A DNA stretch of 64,000 bases. Source: ZC4RG35 sp964571765 (GTDB lineage Bacteria; Actinomycetota; Acidimicrobiia; Spongiisociales; ZC4RG35). Positions 16,278-25,159 of the stretch are shown piece after piece. The DNA lies in contig CAZNDH010000004.1 in NCBI GenBank assembly GCA_964571765.1, forward strand, positions 1 through 64,000. Reading direction: 5' to 3'. The translations under genes and the position numbers were made by a program. Position 1 is the first letter of the stretch; the number at the start of each line of letters is the position of its first letter. The notes below the pieces were generated by a model. The model had not been told where the DNA came from. It worked only from the letters and a program-made list of their open reading frames with translations, and made no database searches.

Positions 16278-18554
16278 TCACACCGATGCGGACTCACCGG
16301 AGAGGACCTCCTCGAGCTCTTCCACGGTCATCAGGACCTCGCGTGCCTTGCTCCCCACCGACGGCCCGACCACACCCTTCCGCTCCAGGGTGTCCATGAC
16401 CCGCCCGGCCCGGGCGAAGCCGATGCGGAGTTTCCGCTGCAGCATCGAGGTCGAGCCGAGTTGGGAGCGCACCACCAGCTCCATGGCCTCCCGGATCAGC
16501 TCGTTGTCGTCGTCCTGGTCCTCCTCGGCATGGGCAGCGCTCGACGGGAGTGGCTCGAGCACCCTCTCCTGGTATCGCGCCTCCTGCTGCTTCTTCACCC
16601 ATTCGACCACGGCGTGGATCTCCGACTCGCGCACCCAGGCCCCCTGGATCCGCTGGGGTCGGGGCTCCTTGGCAGTGACCACCAGCATGTCCCCCATGCC
16701 GATCAGCTTTTCCGCCCCGGCGCTGTCGATGATCACCCGGCTGTCGGTCTGCGAGGCCACACTGAAGGCGAGGCGGCTAGGGATGTTCGCCTTGATCACC
16801 CCGGTGATCACGTCCACCGAAGGCCGTTGGGTGGCGATCACCAGATGTATGCCCACCGCCCGGGCCATCTGCGCGATGCGCACCACTGACTCCTCGACTT
16901 CGCGGCCGGCGACCATCATCAGGTCGTTGAGCTCGTCGATCACCACCACGATGTAGGGGAATCGGTCGAAGCCGTCGGGATCGAGGTGGCCCCGATCCAG
17001 CTTGAGCCGATACCCCTCGATGTCACGTACCTTGCTCTCGTTGAGGAGGTCGTAGCGGCGGTCCATCTCGGCGACCACCCACTTGAGGGCGTCGTTGGCT
17101 CTCTTCGGGTTGGTTATCACCCTGGTGAGCAGGTGAGGAACCTCGTCATATTGTCCCAACTCGACCCGCTTGGGATCGACCAGGATGAGCCGGACATCGT
17201 CGGGTGTGGCCCTCATCAGGAGCGAGGTGACGATCGAGTTGATGCAGGAAGACTTGCCGGCGCCGGTGGCCCCGGCGATGAGCACATGGGGCAGTTCGGC
17301 CAGGTTGAGCAGTTTGGGTGACCCCGAGATGTCCATCCCCAGGCCGACGGTGAGCGAAGGGTGGGGCAGGGCGGCCTCCGGGCTGGAGAGTATGTCCCCC
17401 AGCGAGACCAGACGCCGCCGTTGGTTGGGAACCTCGACGCCGATGGCCTGCTTGCCCGGGATGGGGACGATGAGACGGACATCCGGGGTCGCCAGTGCAT
17501 AAGCGATGTCGTGGGCCAGGTTGGACACCCGGTTGACCTTGACCCCAGGGGCCAGTGCGATCTCGTAGCGGGTCACCGTGGGGCCGGAGGTGATCTTGGT
17601 CAGGGTGGCGTCGACCCCATGCTGGATCAGGGTGTCCTCCAACTGACGGGCGGTCTCTTCCAGACTCCTCCGGTTGACCTCTCCCCCAGTCCCTTCGTCG
17701 AGCAAGGAGAGGGGTGGCAGGCGGTACTCCGATGAGGTCAGGTCGACCGTGGTCTCCTGCGGCACCCCCGGCCGGGGGCGGGCAGGTGAGTCCGGGGCCT
17801 CGATCCTCGGCTTCTTGGGTGTCCTCTGTCTCTGATGCTTGCCTCGCGGGGGAACCGGGCGGGCGGTGGGGACGACCGTCAGCTGTTCGACGCCGCCAGG
17901 TCCCGCCTCGAGCAAGGTGGAGCGGGCGAACCGGCGCAGCGACTTGAACATGGCGAGGATCCCGAGAAAGAGCTCGCGCACCGTGGTCTGGGTCATCACC
18001 AGGACCCCGACCCCGATGGTGGAGGCCAGCACCACGAAAGCGCCCCATATCCCCAGGATCCGTCGCAGGGGGAAGGCGACCAGGGCTCCGACCGCGCCCC
18101 CCCGCTCTTGGACCAGCTCGATGTTGGGACGCAGTGAGACCGCCCCGGTGAGCAGGTGGAATAGTGCCAGGGTGCCGAGGAAGGTGGTGACGCCGCCGAT
18201 CACCAGGCGGCGCGCCCCGTCCCGCGGCTTGCCCACGATCATGGCCACCCCGATCCCGGCCAGCGCCACAGGGACCATGAACCTCCATACCCCGAAGAGG
18301 AACCGGGTCCCGCTCTCGGCGCCCGCCCCCACCGGGCCGGCGAGACCGACGAAGGCCAGAGTGGTGAGGATGGCACAGACGATGAGGACCATTCCCCAGA
18401 CGTCGTCGCTCTGACGCCCGAGACCCGCCCGTAACGACCGGCGCAGACCGGTCAGCATCCGGCCGAAACGCGCCAGGAGACCCGGGCCTTTCTTGTTCTT
18501 GGGGGACACCCGTCTCCGCCCGGAGCCCTTCCGGGTGGGTGTCCTTGTTGGCAT
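16278..18554 (-). CDS. ftsK: DNA translocase FtsK
   Basis: Septum-anchored DNA pump that clears and resolves chromosomes at division. The 758-residue protein has an N-terminal membrane domain with about four hydrophobic segments (residues roughly 45-190), a short linker, the FtsK alpha/beta motor with Walker A AGATGAGKSS near residue 428 and Walker B IVVVIDELNDL, and a C-terminal winged-helix gamma domain (ELIREAMELVV...TSMLQRKLRIGFARAGR) that reads KOPS sites. ATG 18554 is preferred (TAACCT 8 nt upstream); a GTG 7 codons earlier is the alternative. Confidence 0.94.
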   Translation of the reverse strand: MPTRTPTRKGSGRRRVSPKNKKGPGLLARFGRMLTGLRRSLRAGLGRQSDDVWGMVLIVCAILTTLAFVGLAGPVGAGAESGTRFLFGVWRFMVPVALAGIGVAMIVGKPRDGARRLVIGGVTTFLGTLALFHLLTGAVSLRPNIELVQERGGAVGALVAFPLRRILGIWGAFVVLASTIGVGVLVMTQTTVRELFLGILAMFKSLRRFARSTLLEAGPGGVEQLTVVPTARPVPPRGKHQRQRTPKKPRIEAPDSPARPRPGVPQETTVDLTSSEYRLPPLSLLDEGTGGEVNRRSLEETARQLEDTLIQHGVDATLTKITSGPTVTRYEIALAPGVKVNRVSNLAHDIAYALATPDVRLIVPIPGKQAIGVEVPNQRRRLVSLGDILSSPEAALPHPSLTVGLGMDISGSPKLLNLAELPHVLIAGATGAGKSSCINSIVTSLLMRATPDDVRLILVDPKRVELGQYDEVPHLLTRVITNPKRANDALKWVVAEMDRRYDLLNESKVRDIEGYRLKLDRGHLDPDGFDRFPYIVVVIDELNDLMMVAGREVEESVVRIAQMARAVGIHLVIATQRPSVDVITGVIKANIPSRLAFSVASQTDSRVIIDSAGAEKLIGMGDMLVVTAKEPRPQRIQGAWVRESEIHAVVEWVKKQQEARYQERVLEPLPSSAAHAEEDQDDDNELIREAMELVVRSQLGSTSMLQRKLRIGFARAGRVMDTLERKGVVGPSVGSKAREVLMTVEELEEVLSGESASV

Positions 18555-18562
18555 TGGTGGGC

Positions 18563-18568
18563 AGGTTA
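18563..18568 (-). promoter_or_regulatory. Possible leaderless -10 of ftsK
   Basis: TAACCT on the minus strand with an 8-nt spacer to the ATG at 18554. Confidence 0.35.
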
Positions 18569-18570
18569 GC

Positions 18571-18661
18571 GGCACCTCTTGTCGAGCAAGTGGAACTTGG
18601 TAGCCCCGTGCCTTGCACGCCTATTCCGTGCAGTAGTGACGGATTGAGATGTAGAGGTGCC
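18571..18661. ncRNA. Possible structured element between rnj and ftsK
   Basis: A perfect 9-bp inverted repeat (GGCACCTCT at 18571-18579, AGAGGTGCC at 18653-18661) encloses 73 nt with further hairpins: CAAGT-GGA-ACTTG (18587-18599) and either GTGC-CTT-GCAC (18608-18618) or GCACG-N7-CGTGC (18615-18631). The layout resembles a multi-branched RNA, but it lacks tRNA T-loop and anticodon features. It may be a 5' element of ftsK, a 3' element of rnj, or chance. Strand is undecided. Confidence 0.3.
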
Positions 18662-18722
18662 CCTCGTGAGTCGATCCAACGAACCGAGGACCTAAGTGAT
18701 AGTGGGGGCCGAGCGCGGCCGG

Positions 18723-20357
18723 CTACAGCTCCATCACCACGGGGACGATCACCGGCTTCCGGGCGGTCTCCGCACGGATCACCCGGCCTGCCGCCTGACG
18801 GACCGTCTTCTGCAACTCGCCGCGGTCGGTACGTCCTGACCGGTGCTCCTCGAGGGCCTCCCTGACCGCCACCGCCGCCTTGTCGAGCACCGTGGAGGGA
18901 TCGTCCATGACCCCGTGACTGTCCAGGTCAGGCCCGTAGACGATCTCCCCGGTGTCGCGATCGATGCCCACGGTGACCACGATCACCCCGTCGTCGGCGA
19001 GGTGGCTCCGGTCGCGGAGGACGCCGCTCTGCACTTCTCCCACCGACGATCCGTCGAGATAGACGTAGCCCGCGGGCACTGCCCGGCGCTCCACGATGTT
19101 CGTCTTGCCCCTCAAAACGATGCGGTCGCCGTCCTCGAGGACCTCGACGAACGGCACCCCCATGCGGTCGGCGAGCAGGGCATGGGCGTGGAGGTGCCGG
19201 TACTCGCCGTGAACCGGGACAAAGGCCCGGGGCCGGGTGAGGTTGATGAAGTTGAGCAGCTCCTCACGGCGGGCATGGCCCGAGACGTGCACATCGGCAT
19301 TCTGGCCGTGGACCACCGTGGCCCCCCTCCTGATCAGGTTGGAGATCACCTTGGACACCGCGGTCTCGTTGCCCGGGATGGGTCGTGCCGAGATGAGGAC
19401 GGTGTCGTTGTGCCCCACCTCCACCAACCGGTGCCGACCGTGGGACATCAGGGAGAGGGCGGCGAACGGCTCACCCTGGCTGCCGGTCGTGATCAGGAGT
19501 TGCTCGCGCTCGGGGAACTCGGCCAGGTCCTTGACGTCGACCAAGCTATCGGCGGGCACGTCGAGCAGCCCCAGGTCGGCAGCGATGGTGGTGTTCTTGT
19601 GCATCGAGCGTCCGAAGAAGGCGATCTTGCGGCCCGAGTCGAGCCCGGCATCGACGATCTGCTGGACACGATGGATGTGGGAGGAGAAGCAGGCGGCGAT
19701 CACCCGGCCGGGAGAGTCGAGAATCACGTCGGCGATGGGCCTGCCCACCGAGCTCTCTGACGGCTCGAAGCCGGGGCGTTCGGCGTTGGTCGAGTCGGAG
19801 AGGAGAAGCCTTATCCCCCGTCGCCCCAGGGTGGCGAAGGCGGGCAGGTCGGTGGGGTTCCCGTCGATCGGGGTGGGGTCCAACTTGAAGTCACCCGAAT
19901 GGACCACCAGGCCCTCGGGAGTGTCGAAGGCGATGCCGGTGGCGTCGGGAACGGAGTGGGACACCGGGATCAGCATGAACTTGAAGGGGCCATGTTCCAC
20001 CCACTTGCGCACCGGTGTCGGTCGGAGGTCGGCGGTCACCCCGGTCTCTTCGATCCGGCCCCGGGCCAACTCCACCGAGAGCCTGGTGCCGTAGACCGGG
20101 ACGTTGATGTCTTTGAGGAAGTAGGCCAATGCCCCCATGTGGTCTTCGTGACCGTGGGTTAGCACCACGATCTCCACGTCCTCTATGCGCTCCACCAGCC
20201 ACGACCAGTCGGGGAAGACCAGGTCGACCCCCAACATCTCCTCCTCGGGGAACATCAGGCCCACGTCGATGAGAGCGATCTTCCCCTCGACCTCGAGAGC
20301 GGCACAGTTGCGGCCGATCTCTCCGAGTCCACCGAGAAAGGTGACCGAGACGCTCAC
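18723..20357 (-). CDS. rnj: Ribonuclease J
   Basis: Metallo-beta-lactamase-fold RNase with endonuclease and 5'-3' exonuclease activity that matures rRNA and degrades mRNA. The 544-residue protein has the zinc motif HGHEDH at 68-73, later ligands in PVSHSVPD and VHSGDFKLD, the beta-CASP region (FSSHIHRVQQ) and motif HVSGHA followed by PVHGEYRHL. The GTG start overlaps the dapA stop as GTGA, the conserved actinobacterial dapA-rnj arrangement. Confidence 0.95.
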   Translation of the reverse strand: MSVSVTFLGGLGEIGRNCAALEVEGKIALIDVGLMFPEEEMLGVDLVFPDWSWLVERIEDVEIVVLTHGHEDHMGALAYFLKDINVPVYGTRLSVELARGRIEETGVTADLRPTPVRKWVEHGPFKFMLIPVSHSVPDATGIAFDTPEGLVVHSGDFKLDPTPIDGNPTDLPAFATLGRRGIRLLLSDSTNAERPGFEPSESSVGRPIADVILDSPGRVIAACFSSHIHRVQQIVDAGLDSGRKIAFFGRSMHKNTTIAADLGLLDVPADSLVDVKDLAEFPEREQLLITTGSQGEPFAALSLMSHGRHRLVEVGHNDTVLISARPIPGNETAVSKVISNLIRRGATVVHGQNADVHVSGHARREELLNFINLTRPRAFVPVHGEYRHLHAHALLADRMGVPFVEVLEDGDRIVLRGKTNIVERRAVPAGYVYLDGSSVGEVQSGVLRDRSHLADDGVIVVTVGIDRDTGEIVYGPDLDSHGVMDDPSTVLDKAAVAVREALEEHRSGRTDRGELQKTVRQAAGRVIRAETARKPVIVPVVMEL

Positions 20358-21247
20358 AGAGGGCTGACCGCCCCCATTGCCTTCTCGATGGCGGCAAGGG
20401 TCTCTTCGGCCACCCCGACCAGAGGGAGACGCACCTCACCCACCGGGCCCCAGAAACGGTTGACTGCGGCCTTCACCGGGGCGGGGTTGGTCTCGAGGAA
20501 ACATGCCTCGAAGAGGGGAAGGAGAAGGTGATGCAGTCGCCTCGCCTCGGCCCAGTCGCCGTCGACGGTGCTGGCGATCATCTCGCGTATCTGTCGCCCG
20601 GCGAGATGGGAGACGACCGAGACCACCCCCACGGCCCCCACCGCCAGCATGGGGAGGGTGAGGCTGTCCTGACCGGAGTACACCGCCAGGTTGGGCACAG
20701 CGTTGATCGTCTTCGAAGTGAACTCCAGGCTCTCCACGGCGTCCTTGACCGCCACGATGTTCGGGTTGCCGGCGAGGGTGGCCAACGTCTCTACCTCGAT
20801 CAGCCTCCCCGTCCTTCCCGGGATGTTGTACAGCATCACCGGTGGGCCCACCTCCGCGATCGCCTCGAAGTGGGCCACCAGCCCGGCCTGGGTGGGCCGG
20901 TTGTAGTAGGGGGTGACGGCGAGAACGCCTTCCACCCCGGCGGCCGCTGCCCGCTCGGTGAGCCCCACCGAGTGGCGGGTGTCGTAGGTCCCGGTGCCGG
21001 CTATCACCTTGGTGTCCTTCTCCTTCACCGCCTCCACCACCGTGTGATACAAGGCAACCTTCTCCTCATCGTCGAGGGTGGGCGACTCTCCGGTGGTCCC
21101 GGTCACCACCAGGGTGTCGGTCCCGGTGTCGGCCAGGTGACGGGCGAGACGCCAGGCCGCCTCGTGGTCGACCGCCCCGTCGTTGGTGAATGGGGTGATC
21201 ATCGCGGTGGCGACGAGACCGAAGGTAGGGTTGGCGTTGTCGGTCAC
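20354..21247 (-). CDS. dapA: 4-hydroxy-tetrahydrodipicolinate synthase
   Basis: Condenses pyruvate with aspartate semialdehyde in the lysine/meso-diaminopimelate pathway. The 297-residue TIM-barrel protein has GTTGESPTL, the catalytic tyrosine Y140 in LYNIPGRTG, R145 and the Schiff-base lysine K168 in VAVKDAVES. The GTG at 21247 follows a TACGCT hexamer by 7 nt, suggesting a leaderless transcript covering dapA and rnj. Confidence 0.95.
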   Translation of the reverse strand: MTDNANPTFGLVATAMITPFTNDGAVDHEAAWRLARHLADTGTDTLVVTGTTGESPTLDDEEKVALYHTVVEAVKEKDTKVIAGTGTYDTRHSVGLTERAAAAGVEGVLAVTPYYNRPTQAGLVAHFEAIAEVGPPVMLYNIPGRTGRLIEVETLATLAGNPNIVAVKDAVESLEFTSKTINAVPNLAVYSGQDSLTLPMLAVGAVGVVSVVSHLAGRQIREMIASTVDGDWAEARRLHHLLLPLFEACFLETNPAPVKAAVNRFWGPVGEVRLPLVGVAEETLAAIEKAMGAVSPL

Positions 21248-21254
21248 GAATCAG

Positions 21255-21260
21255 AGCGTA
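21255..21260 (-). promoter_or_regulatory. Leaderless -10 of dapA-rnj
   Basis: TACGCT on the minus strand with a 7-nt spacer to the GTG at 21247. Confidence 0.55.
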
Positions 21261-21328
21261 CCCGGCATCACCTGGTTGACACCCGATCCCGTGGCATCGT
21301 GGGCCTGGGGCTACCGGTGAGGCCGGCC

Positions 21329-21334
21329 TAAGAT
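21329..21334 (+). promoter_or_regulatory. Leaderless -10 of the thioredoxin-like gene
   Basis: TAAGAT with a 6-nt spacer to the ATG at 21341, divergent from the dapA promoter. Confidence 0.55.
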
Positions 21335-21340
21335 CGAGTC

Positions 21341-21925
21341 ATGGCTGTCACTTCACAGATGCTGCCCCTGGGCACCGCGGCGCCGGACTTCAACCTGGTC
21401 GACGCGGTCAGTGGGGACAAGTTCTCCCTTGGGGACTTCGACGACAAGAAAGCCCTCCTCGTCATGTTCCTCTCCAACCATTGCCCCTACGTCAAGCATG
21501 TCCGGGCCGAGCTCGCCCGGCTTGGCGCCGACTACCACGGCAGCGACCTCGGGGTGGTGGCCATCTGCTCCAACGATGTCGAGTCATATCCCGACGACTC
21601 GCCGGAGATGATGAAGGTCGAGGCAGAGACCCACGGGTACCCGTTTCCCTATCTGTTCGATGAGGACCAGAGTGTGGCCGCCTCCTATCGGGCGATGTGC
21701 ACTCCCGACTTCTTCCTCTTCGACGCCGACCGGCGTCTCGTCTATCGGGGAAGGCTCGACGAGTCCCGCCCCGACAGCGGGATCCCGGTGACCGGCCGCG
21801 AACTGCGGGCAGCCATCGAGGCGGCACTCACTGGAGGAGAGGTCGCCAGCGAGCAGTTCCCCTCCATGGGTTGCTCGATCAAGTGGAAGCCGGGCAACAC
21901 TCCGGCCTACTTCGCCGGGGCCTGA
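21341..21925 (+). CDS. Thioredoxin-fold protein (AhpC/TSA-like)
   Basis: The 194-residue protein has the AhpC/TSA fold opening APDFNLVDAVSGDKFSL, then MFLSNHCPYVKHV with C48 as the likely redox-active residue (SNHCPYV is typical of a peroxiredoxin-like family whose CP motif lacks the second CXXC cysteine), and CTPDFFLFDADRRLVYRG. It has no signal peptide, so it probably acts in the cytoplasm. The stop overlaps the start of the cyclophilin gene (TGATG). Confidence 0.8.
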   Translation: MAVTSQMLPLGTAAPDFNLVDAVSGDKFSLGDFDDKKALLVMFLSNHCPYVKHVRAELARLGADYHGSDLGVVAICSNDVESYPDDSPEMMKVEAETHGYPFPYLFDEDQSVAASYRAMCTPDFFLFDADRRLVYRGRLDESRPDSGIPVTGRELRAAIEAALTGGEVASEQFPSMGCSIKWKPGNTPAYFAGA

Positions 21926-22434
21926 TGCCCAGTCACTACGACGGCCCGCCGGAGATGGTCATCGACCTCCACCGGGGGTATCAGGCGACGCTGGAGACCA
22001 ATCACGGCGAGATCGTCATCGAGTTCGATCCGGCCCGGTCGCCGCAAACGGTGAACAACTTCGTCTTCCTCGCCCGCGAGGGCTACTACGACGGAGTCAT
22101 ATTCCACCGGGTCATCGCCAACTTCATGATCCAGGGGGGCGATCCCACAGGCACCGGTCGTGGCGGCCCTGGCTATAGCTTCCGCGACGAGCTGGAAGGT
22201 CGCGGTGAGTACCTTCGGGGCACCGTCGCCATGGCAAACGCCGGGCCCCACACCAACGGGAGCCAGTTCTTCATCTGCCATGCGGACGTGGGGCTGCCCC
22301 ATGCCTACACCATCTTCGGCCAGGTAACCTCGGGGATGGAGACGGTCGACTCGATCGCCAGCACCCCCACAGACGCCGGGGACCGTCCCCACGACGAGGT
22401 GGTCATCAACAAGGTGACCATCACCGAGTCCTAG
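21925..22434 (+). CDS. Peptidyl-prolyl cis-trans isomerase, cyclophilin type
   Basis: The 169-residue protein is a single cyclophilin domain: FHRVIANFMIQGGDPTGTGRGGPGY carries the catalytic Arg and the GSQFFI block follows (NGSQFFICHA). No signal peptide is present, so it is cytoplasmic. It starts one base inside the stop codon of the thioredoxin-like gene, so the pair may handle protein folding and redox together; that link is inferred from position only. Confidence 0.93.
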   Translation: MPSHYDGPPEMVIDLHRGYQATLETNHGEIVIEFDPARSPQTVNNFVFLAREGYYDGVIFHRVIANFMIQGGDPTGTGRGGPGYSFRDELEGRGEYLRGTVAMANAGPHTNGSQFFICHADVGLPHAYTIFGQVTSGMETVDSIASTPTDAGDRPHDEVVINKVTITES

Positions 22435-22440
22435 CCGCCG

Positions 22441-23070
22441 TCAAGCGATCAGCCGGGGGTTCTGGGTGTAGGTGCCGGTGACGCTGGCGCTTCCGAGCAC
22501 CTGGCCCTCCATTGCCTCAAGGACGTCGGACCCGGTGAAGGCGCCCTCCACATCGAGACGCTCCACGGCCAGGGCGTAGATGGTGAACACGTAGTGGTGG
22601 ATGAGGCTGTCATTCCACGGAGGCGCCGGCCCGTCATATCCGTGATACTCACCGCCCATCTCCTCGTCGCCGGCAAACCACCCGGTGAAGTCGTTGAGAC
22701 CCTGGCGGCAACCGTGGGGCCCGACCCCTCCGGGTTTGCCTCCGGCTGTGACCCCGGCACAAAACTCCCCCTCGTCTATGGAGCGCAGTTCGGCGGGGAG
22801 GTCGACGACCACCCAGTGGTAGAAGTGGACCCGGGGAAGGTCGGGTGGGACCTGCCGGTCCTCCTTGTTGACGTCTTCACCCGAGCCGGGGACATCGTAG
22901 TCGTGGCAGATGAGGGCAAAGGACTTGGTTCCGTCGGGGACCTCGCTCCAGGCGAGCTGAGGGTTGAGGTTGTCCGAGAGACGTACATGGCCCTCCTCAG
23001 CCGGGGCGGCCAAGGCGAAACGCGGTGGGATGGTCCCTCCGTCCTCGAAGCTGGTGGTGCTGAGTCTCAT
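22441..23070 (-). CDS. PEBP/YbhB-YbcL family protein
   Basis: A 209-residue phosphatidylethanolamine-binding-protein family member: FEDGGTIPPRFA, the ligand-pocket DYDVP and HFYHWVVVDLP motifs and the late GYDGPAPPWND-HHYVFTIYAL are all present. Bacterial members are soluble, of mostly unknown role. ATG 23070 follows a TATGTT -10 by 6 nt. It converges with the cyclophilin gene across 6 bp. Confidence 0.88.
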   Translation of the reverse strand: MRLSTTSFEDGGTIPPRFALAAPAEEGHVRLSDNLNPQLAWSEVPDGTKSFALICHDYDVPGSGEDVNKEDRQVPPDLPRVHFYHWVVVDLPAELRSIDEGEFCAGVTAGGKPGGVGPHGCRQGLNDFTGWFAGDEEMGGEYHGYDGPAPPWNDSLIHHYVFTIYALAVERLDVEGAFTGSDVLEAMEGQVLGSASVTGTYTQNPRLIA

Positions 23071-23076
23071 CCTCCG

Positions 23077-23082
23077 AACATA
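23077..23082 (-). promoter_or_regulatory. Leaderless -10 of the PEBP gene
   Basis: TATGTT on the minus strand with a 6-nt spacer to the ATG at 23070. Confidence 0.5.
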
Positions 23083-23102
23083 GCGCGGGGATCCGATGTG
23101 AT

Positions 23103-24404
23103 TCAGGCCATCTGATCGGCCGAAGCCTCGGTCTCCTCTATCGTCCTCGAGGTGAGCTTGGGGCCGATCCAGATCCAGGTGACCAGTTGCAGCCCGGAGG
23201 CCGCCAGGAAGGGAAGCCGCAACGACCACTCCCGACCGATCACCGGACCGGCTGACGAAACCAGGATCCCGCCGACCAGGATCCCGATCGACATCATCCC
23301 CCATCCGAAGAACCGATATACCGAGTTCACCCGGCCCAGGAGGTTGTCGGGTATGACCCGCTGGCGAAGCGACACGGTGATGACATTCCACAACATCGCG
23401 CTCGCGGTGGAGACCAGAAACATTGACCAGACCACGACCGCAGATGAGGTGAGCCCGGTGACCAGGATCGAGCCGAACCCCACAGCCAGGGTCAACTGCA
23501 ATGAGGGAGCCGTCCCGATCCGGGCCGCCACCCTGGCTGCGCCCAGGGCACCGAGGATGCCCCCGACCGCCCCACCGGTCATCAGGATCCCAAAGGCAGA
23601 TGGTCCCAGCCCCAGGATCTCCTGGACGAAGAGCACGTAGGTTGCCAGGGCCATCGACATGGCCCCGTTCATGAGCCCCAGGGCGATTGCCAGCGGACGG
23701 AACAGCCGGTGGGACCACAGCCAGGAGAGCCCCTGTTTGAGCTGGGTCCCGAAGCGCAAAGGTTGCCCGGGATCCGTCGCCCTCGGTCGGAAGTCCCCGA
23801 CGATCCACAGGATGAGCACCGCAGCCACCGCGAAAGCACCGGTGTGGACGAAGAAGGGCAGAGCCAGGGCGACCCCGATGAGCAGTCCGGCCACCGGCGG
23901 CCCGACGAACGAGTTCATCACCATCTCCGCGCTCCACATCCTCCCATTGGCCCTCTCCAACAAAGACCGATCGACGACCGCGGGGAGGATGGTTTGAGCC
24001 GTGTTGTCCCGGAAGACCTCGGCCACACCGAGGAGGAACGAGGCGAGGACCACACCACCCAGCAGTAGGTCTGGATCCGCCCCGGTCATCGGAGTGGAGG
24101 CGGTGGGATCGAGCCATCCGCTGTTGGCCACCACCATCACTGCCACCCCGGCGGTGATCACCGCTCGGAGCAGGTCCATGGCCACGATCAGGCGGCGACG
24201 ATCGACCCTGTCGGTCACCACCCCGGCAGGGAGGCTGAACAGCAGCCAGGGAAGCCTGCCCGCCAGGACGACGAGTCCCAGCTTGAACCCGTCGCGGGTG
24301 ATCGCCGAGGCCAGCCATGGATAAGCGATCACCGCCAAGCCGTCGCCGAAGTTCGACACCACCGAGGCGGTCCACAACCTCCAATACCCTGCGCCAAGCC
24401 TCAT
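23103..24404 (-). CDS. Major facilitator superfamily exporter
   Basis: A 433-residue inner-membrane transporter with about twelve hydrophobic segments and the MFS motif A between segments 2 and 3 (GVVTDRVDRRRLI). It resembles the macrolide/multidrug (MefA-like) exporters that begin GAGYWRLWTASVVSNFGDG. It overlaps the upstream ArsR-like regulator by 4 nt, so that gene probably controls it. The substrate is unknown. Confidence 0.85.
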   Translation of the reverse strand: MRLGAGYWRLWTASVVSNFGDGLAVIAYPWLASAITRDGFKLGLVVLAGRLPWLLFSLPAGVVTDRVDRRRLIVAMDLLRAVITAGVAVMVVANSGWLDPTASTPMTGADPDLLLGGVVLASFLLGVAEVFRDNTAQTILPAVVDRSLLERANGRMWSAEMVMNSFVGPPVAGLLIGVALALPFFVHTGAFAVAAVLILWIVGDFRPRATDPGQPLRFGTQLKQGLSWLWSHRLFRPLAIALGLMNGAMSMALATYVLFVQEILGLGPSAFGILMTGGAVGGILGALGAARVAARIGTAPSLQLTLAVGFGSILVTGLTSSAVVVWSMFLVSTASAMLWNVITVSLRQRVIPDNLLGRVNSVYRFFGWGMMSIGILVGGILVSSAGPVIGREWSLRLPFLAASGLQLVTWIWIGPKLTSRTIEETEASADQMA

Positions 24405-24913
24405 CGGAAGTGGGGCCGATCGGTGGGGAACAATCCGAGGACCAGGCCGTAGACCACTTCACCATCCCGAGGAGAGGAGATGAACTCCTGGAGCATGCCG
24501 AGGAGCCGCTCCTCCCACTCCCGAGCCCGCTCCTCGGGGATCCTGGCGTACCGCACCGTTGACATCCCGGGCAGGTCACCCTGCGGTCGATGGGACTCGG
24601 TCATCTCCTCCATGGCCTTGGACAGGATCAGATTCGGCCTGATGGTGTCGGCGACCGGGGTGATGTCGAAAGTTCGGGCGGTCCGTCCGTAGTACTTGGC
24701 CTCGATCGCCCGCACCATCTCGGTGCGGACCACCCGGGCCAGACCGGCTTCGACGAGCACCTTGAGGTGATAGCCGACGGTGCCCTTGGGGCGTTCTAGC
24801 GTCTCGGCGAGCTGGCTGGTGGTGGCTGCCCGCTCCGAGAGTAGGTCGATGATGTGGAGGCGGGTTTCGTCGAGCAGGGCCCGCAGCTGGGCGGGGTCCT
24901 CGATGGGCAGCAC
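24401..24913 (-). CDS. ArsR/winged-helix transcriptional regulator
   Basis: A 170-residue DNA-binding protein: DETRLHIIDLLSERAATTSQLAETLERPKGTVGYHLKVL is the ArsR/HTH_20 winged helix (in residues about 15-55), followed by a domain of unknown ligand. The GTG at 24913 is the only canonical start after an in-frame TAA at 24968-24970, yet the 18 codons between that stop and the GTG also read like protein (DHVIPDYPLDE), so the true N-terminus is uncertain. It is co-translated with the MFS exporter. Direct repeats lie upstream next to an assembly gap. Confidence 0.8.
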   Translation of the reverse strand: MLPIEDPAQLRALLDETRLHIIDLLSERAATTSQLAETLERPKGTVGYHLKVLVEAGLARVVRTEMVRAIEAKYYGRTARTFDITPVADTIRPNLILSKAMEEMTESHRPQGDLPGMSTVRYARIPEERAREWEERLLGMLQEFISSPRDGEVVYGLVLGLFPTDRPHFR

Positions 24914-24948
24914 CTCGTCCAGCGGATAGTCGGGGATGACATGGTCGG

Positions 24949-24987
24949 TTATTCCCGTATGGTCGACTTATCCCGACGTATTGTCAA
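24949..24987. promoter_or_regulatory. Direct repeats upstream of the ArsR-like regulator
   Basis: Two copies of a motif of the form TTAT-CCCG-(AC)GTAT-GTC-A (TTATTCCCGTATGGTCGA at 24949 and TTATCCCGACGTATTGTCAA at 24968) are spaced 19 bp apart, about two helical turns, in front of the regulator gene. They are unusually AT-rich for this genome and are a candidate autoregulatory operator. Confidence 0.4.
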
Positions 24988-24993
24988 CCCGAC

Positions 24994-25093
24994 NNNNNNN
25001 NNNNNNNNNNNNNNNNNNNNNNNNNNNNNNNNNNNNNNNNNNNNNNNNNNNNNNNNNNNNNNNNNNNNNNNNNNNNNNNNNNNNNNNNNNNNN
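24994..25093. other. Assembly gap (100 N)
   Basis: Exactly 100 undetermined bases. The 66 bp between its right edge and the stop of the luciferase-like gene hold no recognisable feature, so genes could be missing here. Confidence 0.98.
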
Positions 25094-25159
25094 CCTCAAG
25101 AAGCACTCGTCGGCACCCGAAACGTCGAGTACCAGCTCATCGATACAGTTGGTGGTGGT

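Noticed and set aside
18571..18661. tRNA-like shape between rnj and ftsK
   Set aside because: No T-loop GTTCRA motif, anticodon arm or CCA-proximal pattern could be fitted on either strand, so it is listed only as an unspecified structured candidate.
21268..21273. TTGACA as a -35 for the thioredoxin-like gene
   Set aside because: It is over 50 bp from the TAAGAT -10, far beyond a workable spacer.
22441..24579. A 712-codon minus-strand open frame
   Set aside because: Only its last 209 codons are a real gene (PEBP family, with its own promoter at 23077); the rest is an out-of-frame shadow of the MFS gene.
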